Assembly (NCBI GenBank): GCA_000771265.1
Contig: JDUB01000012.1
Location: 42,446 to 106,445 of the forward strand
Length of the DNA: 64,000 nucleotides
From: Bifidobacterium thermophilum DSM 20210
GTDB lineage: Bacteria > Actinomycetota > Actinomycetes > Actinomycetales > Bifidobacteriaceae
Direction of reading: 5' to 3'
Part shown: positions 9,058 to 20,675 of the stretch, in pieces
How the letters are laid out: each line of letters opens with the position of its first letter
Position numbering within the stretch: position 1 is the first letter of the stretch
Made by a program: the position numbers and the translations under genes
Notes under the pieces: generated by a model
Database searches by the model: none
Seen by the model: the letters and a program-made list of their open reading frames with translations, nothing else
What the model was told of the DNA's origin: nothing

Positions 9058-10011
9058 ATGAGTGATTTGAAAGGTCCGGGATACCACCTGGACGTACACA
9101 CCGATTTGCGGGCGGACCAGAAAGCTGAAGTGCTGATCGAAGCGCTTCCTTGGCTCGAGGAGTTCGCCGGGCAGCGGATCGTCATCAAATACGGCGGCAA
9201 CGCCATGGTCGACGAGCACCTCAAGCAGTGCTTCGCCGAAGACATGGTGTTCCTGCGTCAAGTGGGCATGCATCCCGTCGTCGTCCACGGCGGCGGCCCG
9301 CAGATTTCCAAGATGCTCAAGGCGCTCGGCATCAAATCCGAGTTCAAGGGCGGTTTACGCGTCACTTCACCTGAGGCGATGGACGTCGTGCGTATGGTGC
9401 TCACCGGCAAGGTCTCCCGCGAACTGGTCGGCTACATCAACTCCCACGGTCCGATGGCCGTAGGCCTGTCAGGCGAGGACGGCGGCCTGTTTTCCGCTAT
9501 GAAGCGCAAGCCTATCATCGACGGCAAACCCACCGATATCGGGCTCGTCGGCGATGTGGTCAGCGTCGACGCCTCCGCTGTTGAGGATCTGATTTCCGCC
9601 GGTCGCATCCCTGTCGTGTCCTCGGTCGCGCCAGACGAAGAAGACGCCACTCAGGTGCTCAACGTGAACGCAGACTCCGCGGCTGCGGCTCTCGCCTCCG
9701 CGCTTGGCGCCCGCAAACTGGTGATTCTCACCGATGTTGACGGCCTGTACGCTGATTGGCCGGACCGCAACTCTCTGATTGGCCGCATCGGCGTCGAAAA
9801 CCTGCGCGACATGCTGCCCGATCTGGAAACCGGCATGCGGCCCAAGATGGAGGCATGCGTGCGCGCCATCGACGGGGGAGTGCCCCAGGCGCACATCATC
9901 GACGGGCGCAAACCACATTCGATTCTGAACGAGATATTCACCACCGCAGGCGTCGGCACCATGGTCGTACCTGAAGATGGTGTGGAAATGAGGAGTTCCT
10001 ATGACGACTGA
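9058..10011 (+). CDS. argB: Acetylglutamate kinase
   Basis: 317-residue amino-acid kinase that phosphorylates N-acetylglutamate with ATP, the usual arginine feedback point. Visible motifs: [10 protein letters not shown] (ATP-binding lysine), [23 protein letters not shown] and the C-terminal [11 protein letters not shown]. The frame is open upstream into argJ, but the ATG at 9058 gives the family's normal start ([11 protein letters not shown]) and has AGAAAGAAC upstream. It overlaps argD by 11 bases. The N-terminal extension ahead of the kinase core is of the type seen in arginine-inhibited hexameric NAGKs, which suggests feedback control. Confidence 0.96.
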   Translation: MSDLKGPGYHLDVHTDLRADQKAEVLIEALPWLEEFAGQRIVIKYGGNAMVDEHLKQCFAEDMVFLRQVGMHPVVVHGGGPQISKMLKALGIKSEFKGGLRVTSPEAMDVVRMVLTGKVSRELVGYINSHGPMAVGLSGEDGGLFSAMKRKPIIDGKPTDIGLVGDVVSVDASAVEDLISAGRIPVVSSVAPDEEDATQVLNVNADSAAAALASALGARKLVILTDVDGLYADWPDRNSLIGRIGVENLRDMLPDLETGMRPKMEACVRAIDGGVPQAHIIDGRKPHSILNEIFTTAGVGTMVVPEDGVEMRSSYDD

Positions 10012-11299
10012 CGGACAGCTCGAGCAACTCGGGACCAAAGACAAAGCATGGCTCGGCAAATACTCGCAAGTGCACATGAACGTGTTCGGCACCCCGCTAC
10101 GCGTTATGGATTACGGTAAGGGCGCGCGCATCTGGGATATCGATGGCAATGAATACCTTGATTTCCTCGCAGGTATCGCGGTTAACTCGCTCGGTTACGC
10201 CCATCCGGCGTGGGTGAAGGCCGTCAGCGAGCAGGCGGCCAAAGTCGCCCACACCAGCAACTATTTCGCCACCGAACCGCAGATCGAACTCGCAGCGAAA
10301 CTGGTCAAGCTCGCCGGAGCCCCTGAAGGGTCCCACGTCTATTTCGGCAATTCGGGCGCCGAAGGCAATGAGGCGGCCATCAAGCTTGCCAAGCTGTACG
10401 GGCGTACACTTCCGGGTGCATTGCCTGAACAAGGCGGCAAGCCGGCGCGTATCATCTCCATGGTCCACGGTTTCCACGGGCGCACTCTGGGCGCTCTGAG
10501 CGCCACTTGGAAGCCCGTGATCCGCGAGCCGTTCGAGCCGCTCGTCCCGGCGGTCGAATTCGTCGAACCCGGCGACGTCGAAGCGCTCAAGGCTGCATTC
10601 GACGCGACCGGAACCGCAGCTGACGGCAAAGGCCCGGTCGCCGCGGTCATCATGGAACTCATCCAAGGCGAAGCCGGCGTCATGCCGGTCGGCGCCGAGT
10701 ATGTACGCCAGGCGCGGCAGCTGTGCGACGAGCATCATGCGTTGCTCATCATCGACGAAGTGCAGACCGGCGTCGGACGTACCGGCAGCTGGTTCGCCTT
10801 CCAACAGAAGGAACTCTCCGGTGGTGTGACCCCGGATATCATCACCTTCGCCAAAGGTGTGGCAGGAGGCTTCCCGATGGGCGGCATGATCGCCTTCGGA
10901 CAGCAATTGTCCGACCTGTTCACTCCCGGATCGCACGGATCCACCTTCGCAGGCAACCCGCTCGGGGCCGCGGCTGCGCTCGCCACCTTGGGCGTCATCG
11001 AGCATGATGATCTGCTCGCCAACGCCCAGGCGCGAGGCAAGCAGCTGCGCGAAGGCATCATGGCCACCGGCAATCCGCTGTTCAAGTCAACGCGCGGCGC
11101 CGGTCTGCTGGATGCGGTCGAGCTGGCGCACCCGTGCGCCCATGCGGCGATGAACTGGATGCTTGAACACGGGCTGATCGTCAACGCCGTCGCCCCGGAT
11201 GCGCTGCGTCTCGCGCCCCCGTTGATTGTCTCCGCGCAGGATGTGGATGAGGCTGTTTCGATTATGGCCGGCGTGCCGGCAGATCTCGCCGACGACTGA
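10001..11299 (+). CDS. argD: Acetylornithine aminotransferase
   Basis: 432-residue class III PLP aminotransferase converting N-acetylglutamate semialdehyde and glutamate to N-acetylornithine. Visible: [35 protein letters not shown], the [15 protein letters not shown] aspartate that contacts the PLP ring, and the Schiff-base lysine in [16 protein letters not shown]. The start ATG follows GAGGAG and lies inside the end of argB (11-base overlap), typical of coupled translation. Length is normal to slightly long. Confidence 0.96.
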   Translation: MTTDGQLEQLGTKDKAWLGKYSQVHMNVFGTPLRVMDYGKGARIWDIDGNEYLDFLAGIAVNSLGYAHPAWVKAVSEQAAKVAHTSNYFATEPQIELAAKLVKLAGAPEGSHVYFGNSGAEGNEAAIKLAKLYGRTLPGALPEQGGKPARIISMVHGFHGRTLGALSATWKPVIREPFEPLVPAVEFVEPGDVEALKAAFDATGTAADGKGPVAAVIMELIQGEAGVMPVGAEYVRQARQLCDEHHALLIIDEVQTGVGRTGSWFAFQQKELSGGVTPDIITFAKGVAGGFPMGGMIAFGQQLSDLFTPGSHGSTFAGNPLGAAAALATLGVIEHDDLLANAQARGKQLREGIMATGNPLFKSTRGAGLLDAVELAHPCAHAAMNWMLEHGLIVNAVAPDALRLAPPLIVSAQDVDEAVSIMAGVPADLADD

Positions 11300-11430
11300 C
11301 GTCACGGCCTTCGTAGCCGCTACGACCGATGTACAACCGGTTCGCGACCGGTGCAAAGGCGACGCCCGAGTTGGACAGGCCGAAGAGACAGTACAGACCA
11401 AAGAGAACCAAAGAGAATGGAGTACACCGT

Positions 11431-12396
11431 ATGGATGGGCAGTTGCGCCACATGCTTCGCGATGATGACGTCAATCATGACGAGCAGAAGCAGATCATCG
11501 CACTTGGATTGAAATTCCGTGAAAACCGCTTCTACAAGCGGCCGTTCGAAGGACCGCAGGGTGTCGCCGTGCTGTTCGACAAGCCCAGCACCCGCACCCG
11601 TTCGAGCTTCTCAATCGGCGTGGCGGAACTCGGTGGATATCCGCTGGTCATCGACAAGTCCGGCTCCCAGCTGGGCCGAGGCGAGCCGGTCGCCGATACC
11701 GCGCGCGTACTCACCCGTATGGCCTACGGCATCGTCTGGCGCACCTTCGGGCAGGAACGCGTCGAGGAGATGGCCAAATATGCGACCGTCCCTGTCGTCA
11801 ACGCGCTGACCGACCAGTTCCACCCCTGCCAGGTGCTCGCCGACTTCATGACCATCGCCCAGTTCCGCGGCGGTGTCGATGCGCTTGCCGGGCAGACCAT
11901 CGCCTACCTGGGGGACGCGGCCAACAATATGGCCAACTCCTATCTGCTCGCTGGCGCGACTGCGGGTATGAACGTCCGCATCGCCGGGCCTTACGGCTAT
12001 CTGCCTGAACAGAGCATCGTTGATGATGCCAAGCGCATCGCGGCCGAAAACGGCGGGTCCATCCTTGTGACCACCGATCCGCGCGAGGCAGTTGAAGGTG
12101 CCGACTGCGTGTTCACGGACACCTGGGTGTCTATGGGCGAAGAAGCCGAGTATGAGAAGCGTTCCAAGCCGTTCTGGGATTACCAGGTCAACGACGAACT
12201 GATGAAGCTCGCCAAGCCGGACGCCCTGTTCCAACACTGCCTGCCCGCGTACCGCGGTAAGGAGGTCACCGCATCGGTGATCGATGGCCCGCAGTCCGTG
12301 GTCTGGGATGAAGCCGAAAACCGCCTGCACGCCCAGAAAGCTTTGCTCACCTGGCTGACTGGCCAGCTGCGCGGTGACGAAAGCCTGCTCGCCTAA
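11431..12396 (+). CDS. argF: Ornithine carbamoyltransferase
   Basis: 321-residue enzyme that makes citrulline from ornithine and carbamoyl phosphate. The carbamoyl-phosphate site is [14 protein letters not shown], the HPCQVLADF motif is near residue 135, and the ornithine site and loop read [11 protein letters not shown] near residue 280. The frame is open to 11329, but ATG 11431 is the family start and is preceded by GGAG at 11419-11422. The 130-bp gap after argD contains no terminator I can see, so it probably belongs to the same transcript. Confidence 0.96.
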   Translation: MDGQLRHMLRDDDVNHDEQKQIIALGLKFRENRFYKRPFEGPQGVAVLFDKPSTRTRSSFSIGVAELGGYPLVIDKSGSQLGRGEPVADTARVLTRMAYGIVWRTFGQERVEEMAKYATVPVVNALTDQFHPCQVLADFMTIAQFRGGVDALAGQTIAYLGDAANNMANSYLLAGATAGMNVRIAGPYGYLPEQSIVDDAKRIAAENGGSILVTTDPREAVEGADCVFTDTWVSMGEEAEYEKRSKPFWDYQVNDELMKLAKPDALFQHCLPAYRGKEVTASVIDGPQSVVWDEAENRLHAQKALLTWLTGQLRGDESLLA

Positions 12397-12401
12397 GCTG
12401 C

Positions 12402-12929
12402 GTGGACGCTATGGAAGACAAGAAAACGCCGTTGCAACGGCCCGCGACACGGGCGGCTCGTCTCAGTGCGATCGAGGAGATGCTGCTGCATCACATCGTC
12501 ACGTCCCAATCTCAACTCTCCGACATGCTGTCGGATGAGGGAATAGACGTCACCCAGGCGACGCTCAGCCGAGATCTCGAGGAGATCAACGCGACCAAAA
12601 CACGTCTCGAGAACGGGACGGTCGCCTATGTGTTGGGGTACGGGCAGTCGACGACTCCGAAATCGGCGCAGCAGCAGATGTCGCGTATTCTGTCCGGATT
12701 GGTCACTTCCGTGGCGTCGGCGCGCAATCTTGCGGTGATACATACGCCTTCGGGGGCGGCCCAGTATGTGGCCAGTGTCATGGACCGCCAATCACTGGAC
12801 GATGTGCTCGGCACAATCGCCGGCGATGACACCGTGCTCATCATCTGCAAGGACGACCAATCGGCCGCAACGCGCGCCAAATGGCTGCTGAGCATCGCCT
12901 CCTCCAACAGTCAGCAGAGCGCTGACTGA
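12402..12929 (+). CDS. argR: Arginine repressor
   Basis: 175-residue hexameric repressor/activator of arginine genes. The N-terminal winged helix-turn-helix is visible ([20 protein letters not shown], then [14 protein letters not shown]). The C-terminal oligomerisation and arginine-binding domain includes [16 protein letters not shown] and the [12 protein letters not shown] segment. It begins 5 bp after argF with GTG at 12402; an in-frame ATG at 12411 is an alternative, since neither has a clear ribosome site. It probably binds the tandem palindromes at 6642-6681 and 13109-13144. A terminator follows. Confidence 0.94.
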   Translation: MDAMEDKKTPLQRPATRAARLSAIEEMLLHHIVTSQSQLSDMLSDEGIDVTQATLSRDLEEINATKTRLENGTVAYVLGYGQSTTPKSAQQQMSRILSGLVTSVASARNLAVIHTPSGAAQYVASVMDRQSLDDVLGTIAGDDTVLIICKDDQSAATRAKWLLSIASSNSQQSAD

Positions 12930-12940
12930 TCCTGTGTGCC

Positions 12941-12990
12941 ACGCCCGGTGGACTGTCACCACAATGACAATTCGCCGGGCGTACCTTTTT
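12941..12990 (+). terminator. Intrinsic terminator after argR
   Basis: ACGCCCGG (12941-12948) pairs perfectly with CCGGGCGT (12975-12982), with an inner GTCA/TGAC pair. The stem is followed at once by ACC and TTTTT (12986-12990). This closes the argCJBDFR transcript before the separate argG promoter. Confidence 0.75.
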
Positions 12991-13108
12991 CTGCGCGGGT
13001 TTGGTCGTCGCGGCTCGTTTCGGCAAATGGCGGTTTGTATGCAAATCCTGCCCGCAGACGGGTCTGCGCGCGGTCCGATCCGAAAAACGACACGCGGAAC
13101 ACCGCATC

Positions 13109-13144
13109 ATGCATACTTATGCATAGGTCTGTATATAATTACAG
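13109..13144 (+). promoter_or_regulatory. Tandem ARG boxes and promoter of argG
   Basis: ATGCATACTTATGCATAGG at 13109-13127 closely matches the box before argC. A second palindrome, CTGTA-TATAAT-TACAG (13129-13144), has a consensus -10 TATAAT (13134-13139) at its centre. ArgR binding here would directly occlude RNA polymerase. It shows that argG-argH form their own ArgR-controlled unit. Confidence 0.82.
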
Positions 13145-13181
13145 TATCGACATGCAAGAACTCCAATCAGAAAGGGCAGTC

Positions 13182-14420
13182 ATGAGCGACAACAAGCGCA
13201 TCGTCTTGGCGTATTCCGGAGGCCTCGACACCTCCGTGGCAATCCCGTACCTCAAGGAGCGCACCGGCAAAGACGTCGTTGCCGTGTCCCTCGACGTCGG
13301 CCAGGGCGGCGAAAGCCTCGAGACCATCAAGCAGCGTGCACTCGCCTGCGGCGCGGTCGAAGCATATGTCGTGGACGCCCGTGAGGAGTTCGCCGACGAA
13401 TACTGCATGCTCGCCCTCAAGGCGAACGCCATGTACGAAGGCGTCTATCCGCTCGTCTCCGCCATCTCCCGTCCGCTGATCACCAAGCATCTGGTGCGTG
13501 CGGCCCACCAGTTCGGCGCCGATACCATTTCGCACGGCTGCACCGGCAAAGGCAACGATCAGGTCCGCTTCGAGGTCTCCATCCAGTCGATTGACCCGAC
13601 GCTCAAGGCCATCAGCCCGATTCGCGATCTGTCCCTGACCCGCGACGTCGAAATCCAGTTCGCCAAGGACCACAAGCTGCCGATCACTCAGACCGAGAAG
13701 AGCCCGTACTCCATCGACCAGAACGTGTGGGGCCGCGCCATCGAGACCGGCTTCCTCGAAGATCCGTGGAACGCCCCGACCAAGGACTGCTACTCCTACA
13801 CCGACGACCCGGCGTTCCCGCCGGTCGAGGACGAGGTGGTCATCGAATTCAAGCAGGGCGTCCCCGTCAAGATCGACGGCAAGGAAGTCACCCCGCTGCA
13901 GGCCATCGAGGAAATGAACCGTCGCGCCGGCGCCCAGGGCATCGGCCGTATCGACCTGATCGAGGATCGTCTCGTCGGCATCAAGTCCCGCGAACTGTAT
14001 GAAGCTCCGGGTGCTGTCGCGCTCATCACTGCGCATCAGGAACTCGAGAATTGCTGCCTCGAACGTGAGCAGCACCGCATCAAGCGCGATATCGACAAGC
14101 GCTGGGCGGAGCTCGTCTACGATGCCCAGTGGTTCTCCCCGGCGGTCCATTCGCTCAACTCCTTCATCGAGGACACACAGAAGTACGTGTCCGGCGAAAT
14201 CCGCATGACCCTGCACGGCGGCCGCGCGGTCGTGACCGGACGCCGCTCCGACAGCTCGCTGTACGACTACAACCTCGCCACCTACGATTCTGGTGACAGC
14301 TTCGACCAGCACGCGTCCAACGGCTTCATTGAGATCTACGGCCTGCCGAGCAAGGTTGCCGCCGCTCGTGACGTCAAGTTCGGCAACGGCATCGAAGTGC
14401 CGGAGAACACCGTCGAGTAA
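13182..14420 (+). CDS. argG: Argininosuccinate synthase
   Basis: 412-residue ATP-dependent enzyme joining citrulline and aspartate. The N-terminal ATP pyrophosphatase loop [15 protein letters not shown] is clear, along with [15 protein letters not shown] and the later [13 protein letters not shown] segment. The ATG at 13182 is chosen because GAAAGGG precedes it and the protein then starts [14 protein letters not shown] as in the family; the frame happens to be open back to 12936. Expressed from its own ARG-box promoter just upstream. Length is normal. Confidence 0.97.
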   Translation: MSDNKRIVLAYSGGLDTSVAIPYLKERTGKDVVAVSLDVGQGGESLETIKQRALACGAVEAYVVDAREEFADEYCMLALKANAMYEGVYPLVSAISRPLITKHLVRAAHQFGADTISHGCTGKGNDQVRFEVSIQSIDPTLKAISPIRDLSLTRDVEIQFAKDHKLPITQTEKSPYSIDQNVWGRAIETGFLEDPWNAPTKDCYSYTDDPAFPPVEDEVVIEFKQGVPVKIDGKEVTPLQAIEEMNRRAGAQGIGRIDLIEDRLVGIKSRELYEAPGAVALITAHQELENCCLEREQHRIKRDIDKRWAELVYDAQWFSPAVHSLNSFIEDTQKYVSGEIRMTLHGGRAVVTGRRSDSSLYDYNLATYDSGDSFDQHASNGFIEIYGLPSKVAAARDVKFGNGIEVPENTVE

Positions 14421-16154
<1,734 letters not shown>

Positions 16155-16159
16155 TAGAT

Positions 16160-16684
16160 ATGCTCGACCGAATCCAGATCCAGCGCATCGTCGAGCGTCA
16201 GGGCGAGGAAATCATCCTGCATGAGCATATGCGCATCGAGCGTACCAGTTACCAGCATGGGTCGGTGACAACTTTCGCCCATTCCATCCGGGTCGCCTGC
16301 CTCAGCATCTGGCTGGCGGACCGGATGCATCTGTGGGACCGGGTCGATCAACGTGCACTGGTACGTTCCGCGCTGCTCCACGACTATTTCCTGTACGACT
16401 GGCATGAGTGGGACAACGGTACGCATCGTCTGCATGGTTTGACCCATGGGCAGACCGCGCTGCTCAACGCCTCCCGCGACTTCCAGCTCGGCGGCGTCGA
16501 ACGTGACAGCATTGCGCGGCATATGTTCCCATTGACACCGATTCCGCCGAAATACCTCGAAGGGTACATCGTGTCACTCGCGGATAAGATCAGCGCCACT
16601 CGGGAGACTTTGTCGCCGACGCGATTCAAGCGCCGCAAACGATATGCCAGGCATTCCCGGCGCTCCCGGATGTCCCGTGCATGA
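16160..16684 (+). CDS. HD-domain protein, putative phosphohydrolase
   Basis: 174-residue protein with a compact HD-type metal site: HSIRVACLS (near residue 40), ALLHDYFLYDWH (HD, near residue 75), a downstream histidine in THGQTAL and RHMFPLTPIPP, and a final aspartate in LADKISATRE. This order fits small HD phosphohydrolases of unknown substrate. It starts 5 bp after argH with no clear ribosome site and overlaps the next gene by 4 bases (ATGA). The basic tail (RFKRRKRYARHSRRSR) might bind nucleic acid or the membrane; that is inference. The pairing with a CmpB-type membrane protein is seen in other Gram-positives. Confidence 0.85.
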   Translation: MLDRIQIQRIVERQGEEIILHEHMRIERTSYQHGSVTTFAHSIRVACLSIWLADRMHLWDRVDQRALVRSALLHDYFLYDWHEWDNGTHRLHGLTHGQTALLNASRDFQLGGVERDSIARHMFPLTPIPPKYLEGYIVSLADKISATRETLSPTRFKRRKRYARHSRRSRMSRA

Positions 16685-17499
16685 TGCTCGGCACACTCGA
16701 ACGGCTGTTCCTGTGGTTCATCGGCTACAGCATCGCCGGGTGGGCTTACGAATCCATACTGGTGTCTGCAGCGAGCCGCCGCTGGGTGAACCGAGGCTTC
16801 CTCAATGGTCCACTCTGCCCAATATATGGAGTGGGAGCGGTGCTGGCCGTTTTGTTGCTTGGCGGCATCGCCAACCCGGTGTTCGTGTTCCTCGCGGCGG
16901 CCGGTGGCGCCAGCGTGCTCGAATACGTGACATCATGGGCGATGGAGCAACTGTTTCACGCGCGATGGTGGGATTATAGCTGTCGCCGGTTCAATATCCA
17001 AGGGCGGGTGTGCCTGCTGGGGGCCGTGGTGTTCGGCGCTGCAGGTGTGCTCATTGTCAAGGTGGCTCAGCCTGTGGTCGCGGGGCTGACGCAGGCGATT
17101 CCGTCTGCCGTGTTGCATGCGGTATGCGCTGTCTGCGCTGCCCTGCTCATGGCGGATACTGTCGTGACAATCCGCGGTATGGCCGGTTTCGAGGAGAATC
17201 TCGACAAGCTCAAAGCCATGATTCAAGAATATGCCTCGCGGGCGGGGGAGAGTCTGCCCGTGTGGGACGGACCCACGTTGACGCGCCGAATGCGCGCCTG
17301 GTCGGAATCCTCCCAGGAGACGTTTACGCGGCTGCGCGACGCGGCGATGGGTGTGCTCAGCGCGCAGCAGCGTCGTATGATTGACGCATTCCCGCGCCTG
17401 ACTTCCACCACATCCAGCATCTACGATTCACTCATCGAAACCGTTCGACACCTGATCGACCGCAACGGTGGCGATGCGGCCGACGGCGACAATCGGTGA
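16681..17499 (+). CDS. CmpB-like integral membrane protein (putative ABC transporter type IV, PF06541-like)
   Basis: 272-residue protein with about five membrane segments in residues 1-160. It begins with the family's hallmark FLWFIGYSIAGWAYESI, then RGFLNGPLCPIYGVGAV and EYVTSWAMEQLFHARWWDYS. The C-terminal 110 residues are hydrophilic and probably cytoplasmic. Despite the family name, no ATP-binding partner is nearby and a transport role is unproven. It is translationally coupled to the HD-domain gene by a 4-base overlap, which suggests the pair acts together. Confidence 0.8.
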   Translation: MMLGTLERLFLWFIGYSIAGWAYESILVSAASRRWVNRGFLNGPLCPIYGVGAVLAVLLLGGIANPVFVFLAAAGGASVLEYVTSWAMEQLFHARWWDYSCRRFNIQGRVCLLGAVVFGAAGVLIVKVAQPVVAGLTQAIPSAVLHAVCAVCAALLMADTVVTIRGMAGFEENLDKLKAMIQEYASRAGESLPVWDGPTLTRRMRAWSESSQETFTRLRDAAMGVLSAQQRRMIDAFPRLTSTTSSIYDSLIETVRHLIDRNGGDAADGDNR

Positions 17500-17726
17500 A
17501 TATTCAAAATCGAACACGATGATGTGTGCGATTCGACACGAATCTGTCAAAGCATGATGATAACTTGGTGAAAACTGGGAGAGCAGTGAGGCAAGGAATT
17601 TCCAAGGGAACCAGTTGGGCACACTTTGGAATCCTGTAAGAGAACGGGGAAACCATGGGTGGTTCTGTAACCGCGAGAGACAAGGAAACCGCCGCGTCAG
17701 AAGGATTCGCTCCAAGGGCCGCAGCT

Positions 17727-19058
17727 ATGCACACAAGACGTGGCGCCGGCGCGGATTGCGTGCTCAGACGGTTCATTCTGGTCTTCGCATTGTTGTGCGG
17801 CATGATTCTGCCCTTGGGCGGCTGCAGCGTCGATACCGGGACAAGCCCGGAGGACTTCTCGAAGGCGGCCCGGGAACACGGCATGATGGTCAAGGATTTG
17901 GGTGACGGATGCTCGAATGCCGCCAATGTGATTGGCAGCGACCTCTCGGATTTGTCCGACGAGATTACGTTCAAATCGTGCAGTGCGGCCGCTGACTCCT
18001 CAGAAGACGGGATTGTAGTGATCTATGTCGAGGCATTGGATCCCATCGATGCGAAAAAGTCACTGAATAATTACAGCGGCTATCTGAAGTCCAAAGTAAC
18101 CAACATGACGAATGTACCCAATGGACTTGAATTCTCCTACTCAGGAGATTGGGGAGCCGTATATGCCAAGCGGTATTCCATTCTCTTCGCCTTGGCCAGT
18201 ACCGCAAACAGGGACCGGGCCAAGGAGTTCTCCCAGAGCATGGGCTACGGTGTCAAATCGATAGATTCCCATGATTTGGTCCGACCTGCCTGCTACGCGC
18301 TGGCCTTCGTCATCGGAGTGATTTCCTATGTGTGGAAGATGTTCCGCCAGAAGAGACAAGCAGCGCGGATGGCGAGACTGGCGTGGCAGCAGCAGGCGAC
18401 CGCGCCCAGCATGCCGATGTCGACGGGGTCCGTCGCGATGCCGGTGATGCCGACGAACGACACATTCACCCCCAATGTCCCTGCCGCCAGCGTTCCTGAT
18501 GTGAACGTCCCCACCACTAGCGTCCCTGGTGCCGGTGTCGGCATGCCGATGTCGCCGGATCTGTCGCAGACGCAGTTCGGCACGTTCCAGCCGCAATATC
18601 CGGCGCAGCCACAGTATACGGGGCAACAGCAGTTCCTGCCTCAGCCGCAGACCGATGAACCGATGCGGGAGCAGTCGCAGAACGTCTATCAGCCGCAGAC
18701 GTTCGAGCCGTTGTCGTTTGAACCGCAGTCGGCTGGGTCGCAATCGTCCGGGTCGCAATCGTCCGGGTCGCAACCTCTCGAACCGCAGTCGTTTGCCCCG
18801 CAATCGTTCACCCCGCAATCTCCGGAGCCGCAGGCGTTAGAGCCCCAAACGTTCGAGCCGCAGACCTTCTTCCCGCAGCCGAGCCCGGACCAGCAGTTGT
18901 CCGCATTGCAGTTTGGCGTCTCGTCCCAGAATGCCGGATCTGCCCCTGATGCTCCGCAGCTGTTCCAGCCGCAGTCGTTCGAGCCGCAGTCGTTCACCGC
19001 TCAGCCATCTGGTACCCAGCCGGATGACGACCAGTCGCAATATCCCGAGCGGCAGTAG
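17727..19058 (+). CDS. Putative lipoprotein with transmembrane segment and Q/P/S-rich C-terminal tail
   Basis: 443 residues from ATG 17727. A signal peptide ends in a lipobox LGGC (cysteine about residue 33). A folded-looking region follows (residues 34-180), then a membrane helix (about 184-205) followed by the basic stretch RQKRQAARMAR, which puts the C-terminus inside the cell. The last 230 residues are built of short repeats such as QPQ, FEPQSF and SGSQ, encoded by repetitive DNA at about 18690-18890. The upstream ATG at 17655 also has a ribosome site, but would make a signal of over 50 residues. Not recognised as a named family. In order after the HD/CmpB pair but separated by 227 bp. 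Confidence 0.7.
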   Translation: MHTRRGAGADCVLRRFILVFALLCGMILPLGGCSVDTGTSPEDFSKAAREHGMMVKDLGDGCSNAANVIGSDLSDLSDEITFKSCSAAADSSEDGIVVIYVEALDPIDAKKSLNNYSGYLKSKVTNMTNVPNGLEFSYSGDWGAVYAKRYSILFALASTANRDRAKEFSQSMGYGVKSIDSHDLVRPACYALAFVIGVISYVWKMFRQKRQAARMARLAWQQQATAPSMPMSTGSVAMPVMPTNDTFTPNVPAASVPDVNVPTTSVPGAGVGMPMSPDLSQTQFGTFQPQYPAQPQYTGQQQFLPQPQTDEPMREQSQNVYQPQTFEPLSFEPQSAGSQSSGSQSSGSQPLEPQSFAPQSFTPQSPEPQALEPQTFEPQTFFPQPSPDQQLSALQFGVSSQNAGSAPDAPQLFQPQSFEPQSFTAQPSGTQPDDDQSQYPERQ

Positions 19059-19197
19059 GCGTGTCGGCCGGGCTTGGGCCATGTCCGGCTGTCGGCATGA
19101 GCTGGCACAATAGATGAGATTAAGTGTGTCTGTGCGGCAGTCGCGGTACGTGCCGGTACAGCACACGGCACTGCATGACAACAACAGAGGGAGCATC

Positions 19198-20523
19198 ATG
19201 GCCCAGGTAAGGAATTACAGGGATGCCGGCTTCTCCACACCTATGGAGGAGCTGGAGTGGCGCGGACTCATCAACCAATCCACCGACAAGGAACAGCTTG
19301 CGGCTGTTCTCAACGGGAATCCCATTTCTTACTATTGCGGCTTCGATCCGACGGCGCCATCGCTCCACATCGGCAATCTCGTGCAGCTCATCGTGATGCG
19401 TCACCTCCAGGCTGACGGGCATCAGCCCTATGCTCTGGTGGGCGGCGCCACCGGTCTGATCGGCGACCCGCGGCAAAGCGGCGAGCGTACGCTCAACCCC
19501 AAGGAGATTGTCGCCGGGTGGGTTGAGCGTTTACGTACGCAGATTTCGCGTTTCCTTGATACCGAAGGCGACAACGGTGTGCGTTTCGTCAACAACTACG
19601 ACTGGATCGCCAACATGTCGGTCATCGACTTCCTGCGCGATGTCGGCAAGAACTTCCGGCTCGGCACCATGCTCAGCAAAGAGACCGTCGCCCGTCGTCT
19701 CAACTCTGAAGAAGGCATCTCCTTCACTGAATTCAGCTATCAGGTGTTGCAAGGCAACGACTTCCTGCACCTGTACGACGAATACGGTGTGGTGCTTGAG
19801 ACAGGTGGTGCCGACCAGTGGGGCAACCTCACGTCCGGCCTCGACCTGATCCGCAAGGTGCGGGGAACCTCCGTGAACGTGATGACCAGCCCGATCATCA
19901 CGGATTCCCAAGGCAAGAAATTCGGCAAGTCCGAAGGCAACGCCATGTGGCTGGACCCGACCATGCTGAGCCCGTACAAGTTCTACCAGTTCTGGTTTAA
20001 CCAGCCTGACGACCAGGTTGTGAAACTGCTCAAGGTGTTCACCTTCCTGCCCAAGGACGAGATCGAACGTCTTGCAGGCGAGGTCGAAGCAAATCCTGGC
20101 GCCCGCGAAGCGCAGAAGACGCTTGCATGGGAGGTCACCAGCTATGTGCACGGTGAGGAAGCCACTCGGCAGGCCATTGACGCGGCGGCCGCGCTGTTCG
20201 GCCGTGGCGGCGATTTGCGGACCATCGGCGAAGACACACTGGAAGCCGCCATCGAGGGGCTGAAAGTCGACGACGGTGAAGGCGGCCGGACCTTCGCACA
20301 GGTCGCGGCAGGCGACCGTGTGGCTGAGGCGGGCGTGAAGGCCGGACTGTTCAAGTCGGTGTCCGAAGCCCGTAAAACCATCAAATCCGGTGGCGTATAC
20401 ATCAACAACCAGCGTGTCGAAGACCAGGATCAGCTGCTCGCCGAGGATGATTTCCTCGAGGGCGGCTACGCGCTGATCAGACGAGGAAAGAAGGCTTTGG
20501 GCGCGGTCCGGCGCGCGCAATGA
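19198..20523 (+). CDS. tyrS: Tyrosyl-tRNA synthetase
   Basis: 441-residue class I synthetase charging tRNA-Tyr. The HIGH motif appears as [15 protein letters not shown] (near residue 45), the tyrosine pocket as [13 protein letters not shown] and TGGADQWGN, and the KMSKS-equivalent as [10 protein letters not shown]. The C-terminal about 70 residues form the S4-like RNA-binding domain ([20 protein letters not shown]). The ATG at 19198 follows AGAGGGAG; the frame is open upstream to 19114 but lacks family sequence there. Confidence 0.97.
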   Translation: MAQVRNYRDAGFSTPMEELEWRGLINQSTDKEQLAAVLNGNPISYYCGFDPTAPSLHIGNLVQLIVMRHLQADGHQPYALVGGATGLIGDPRQSGERTLNPKEIVAGWVERLRTQISRFLDTEGDNGVRFVNNYDWIANMSVIDFLRDVGKNFRLGTMLSKETVARRLNSEEGISFTEFSYQVLQGNDFLHLYDEYGVVLETGGADQWGNLTSGLDLIRKVRGTSVNVMTSPIITDSQGKKFGKSEGNAMWLDPTMLSPYKFYQFWFNQPDDQVVKLLKVFTFLPKDEIERLAGEVEANPGAREAQKTLAWEVTSYVHGEEATRQAIDAAAALFGRGGDLRTIGEDTLEAAIEGLKVDDGEGGRTFAQVAAGDRVAEAGVKAGLFKSVSEARKTIKSGGVYINNQRVEDQDQLLAEDDFLEGGYALIRRGKKALGAVRRAQ

Positions 20524-20675
20524 CACCGTCCCGGCATCTGCCGGGTACGCACAGGGACGGGTGAGCCCAATCACCTGCGAAGAACCGATAACGACAATTT
20601 CGGCAGACAACACACAGCATCAGAGCATTGGTGTCCTCATGACACCGGTGCACACGAAACACGGAAAGCAGACGT

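Noticed and set aside
12936..13181. N-terminal extension of argG back to 12936
   Set aside because: It would translate the argR terminator and the ARG-box promoter; the ATG at 13182 with GAAAGGG matches the family start.
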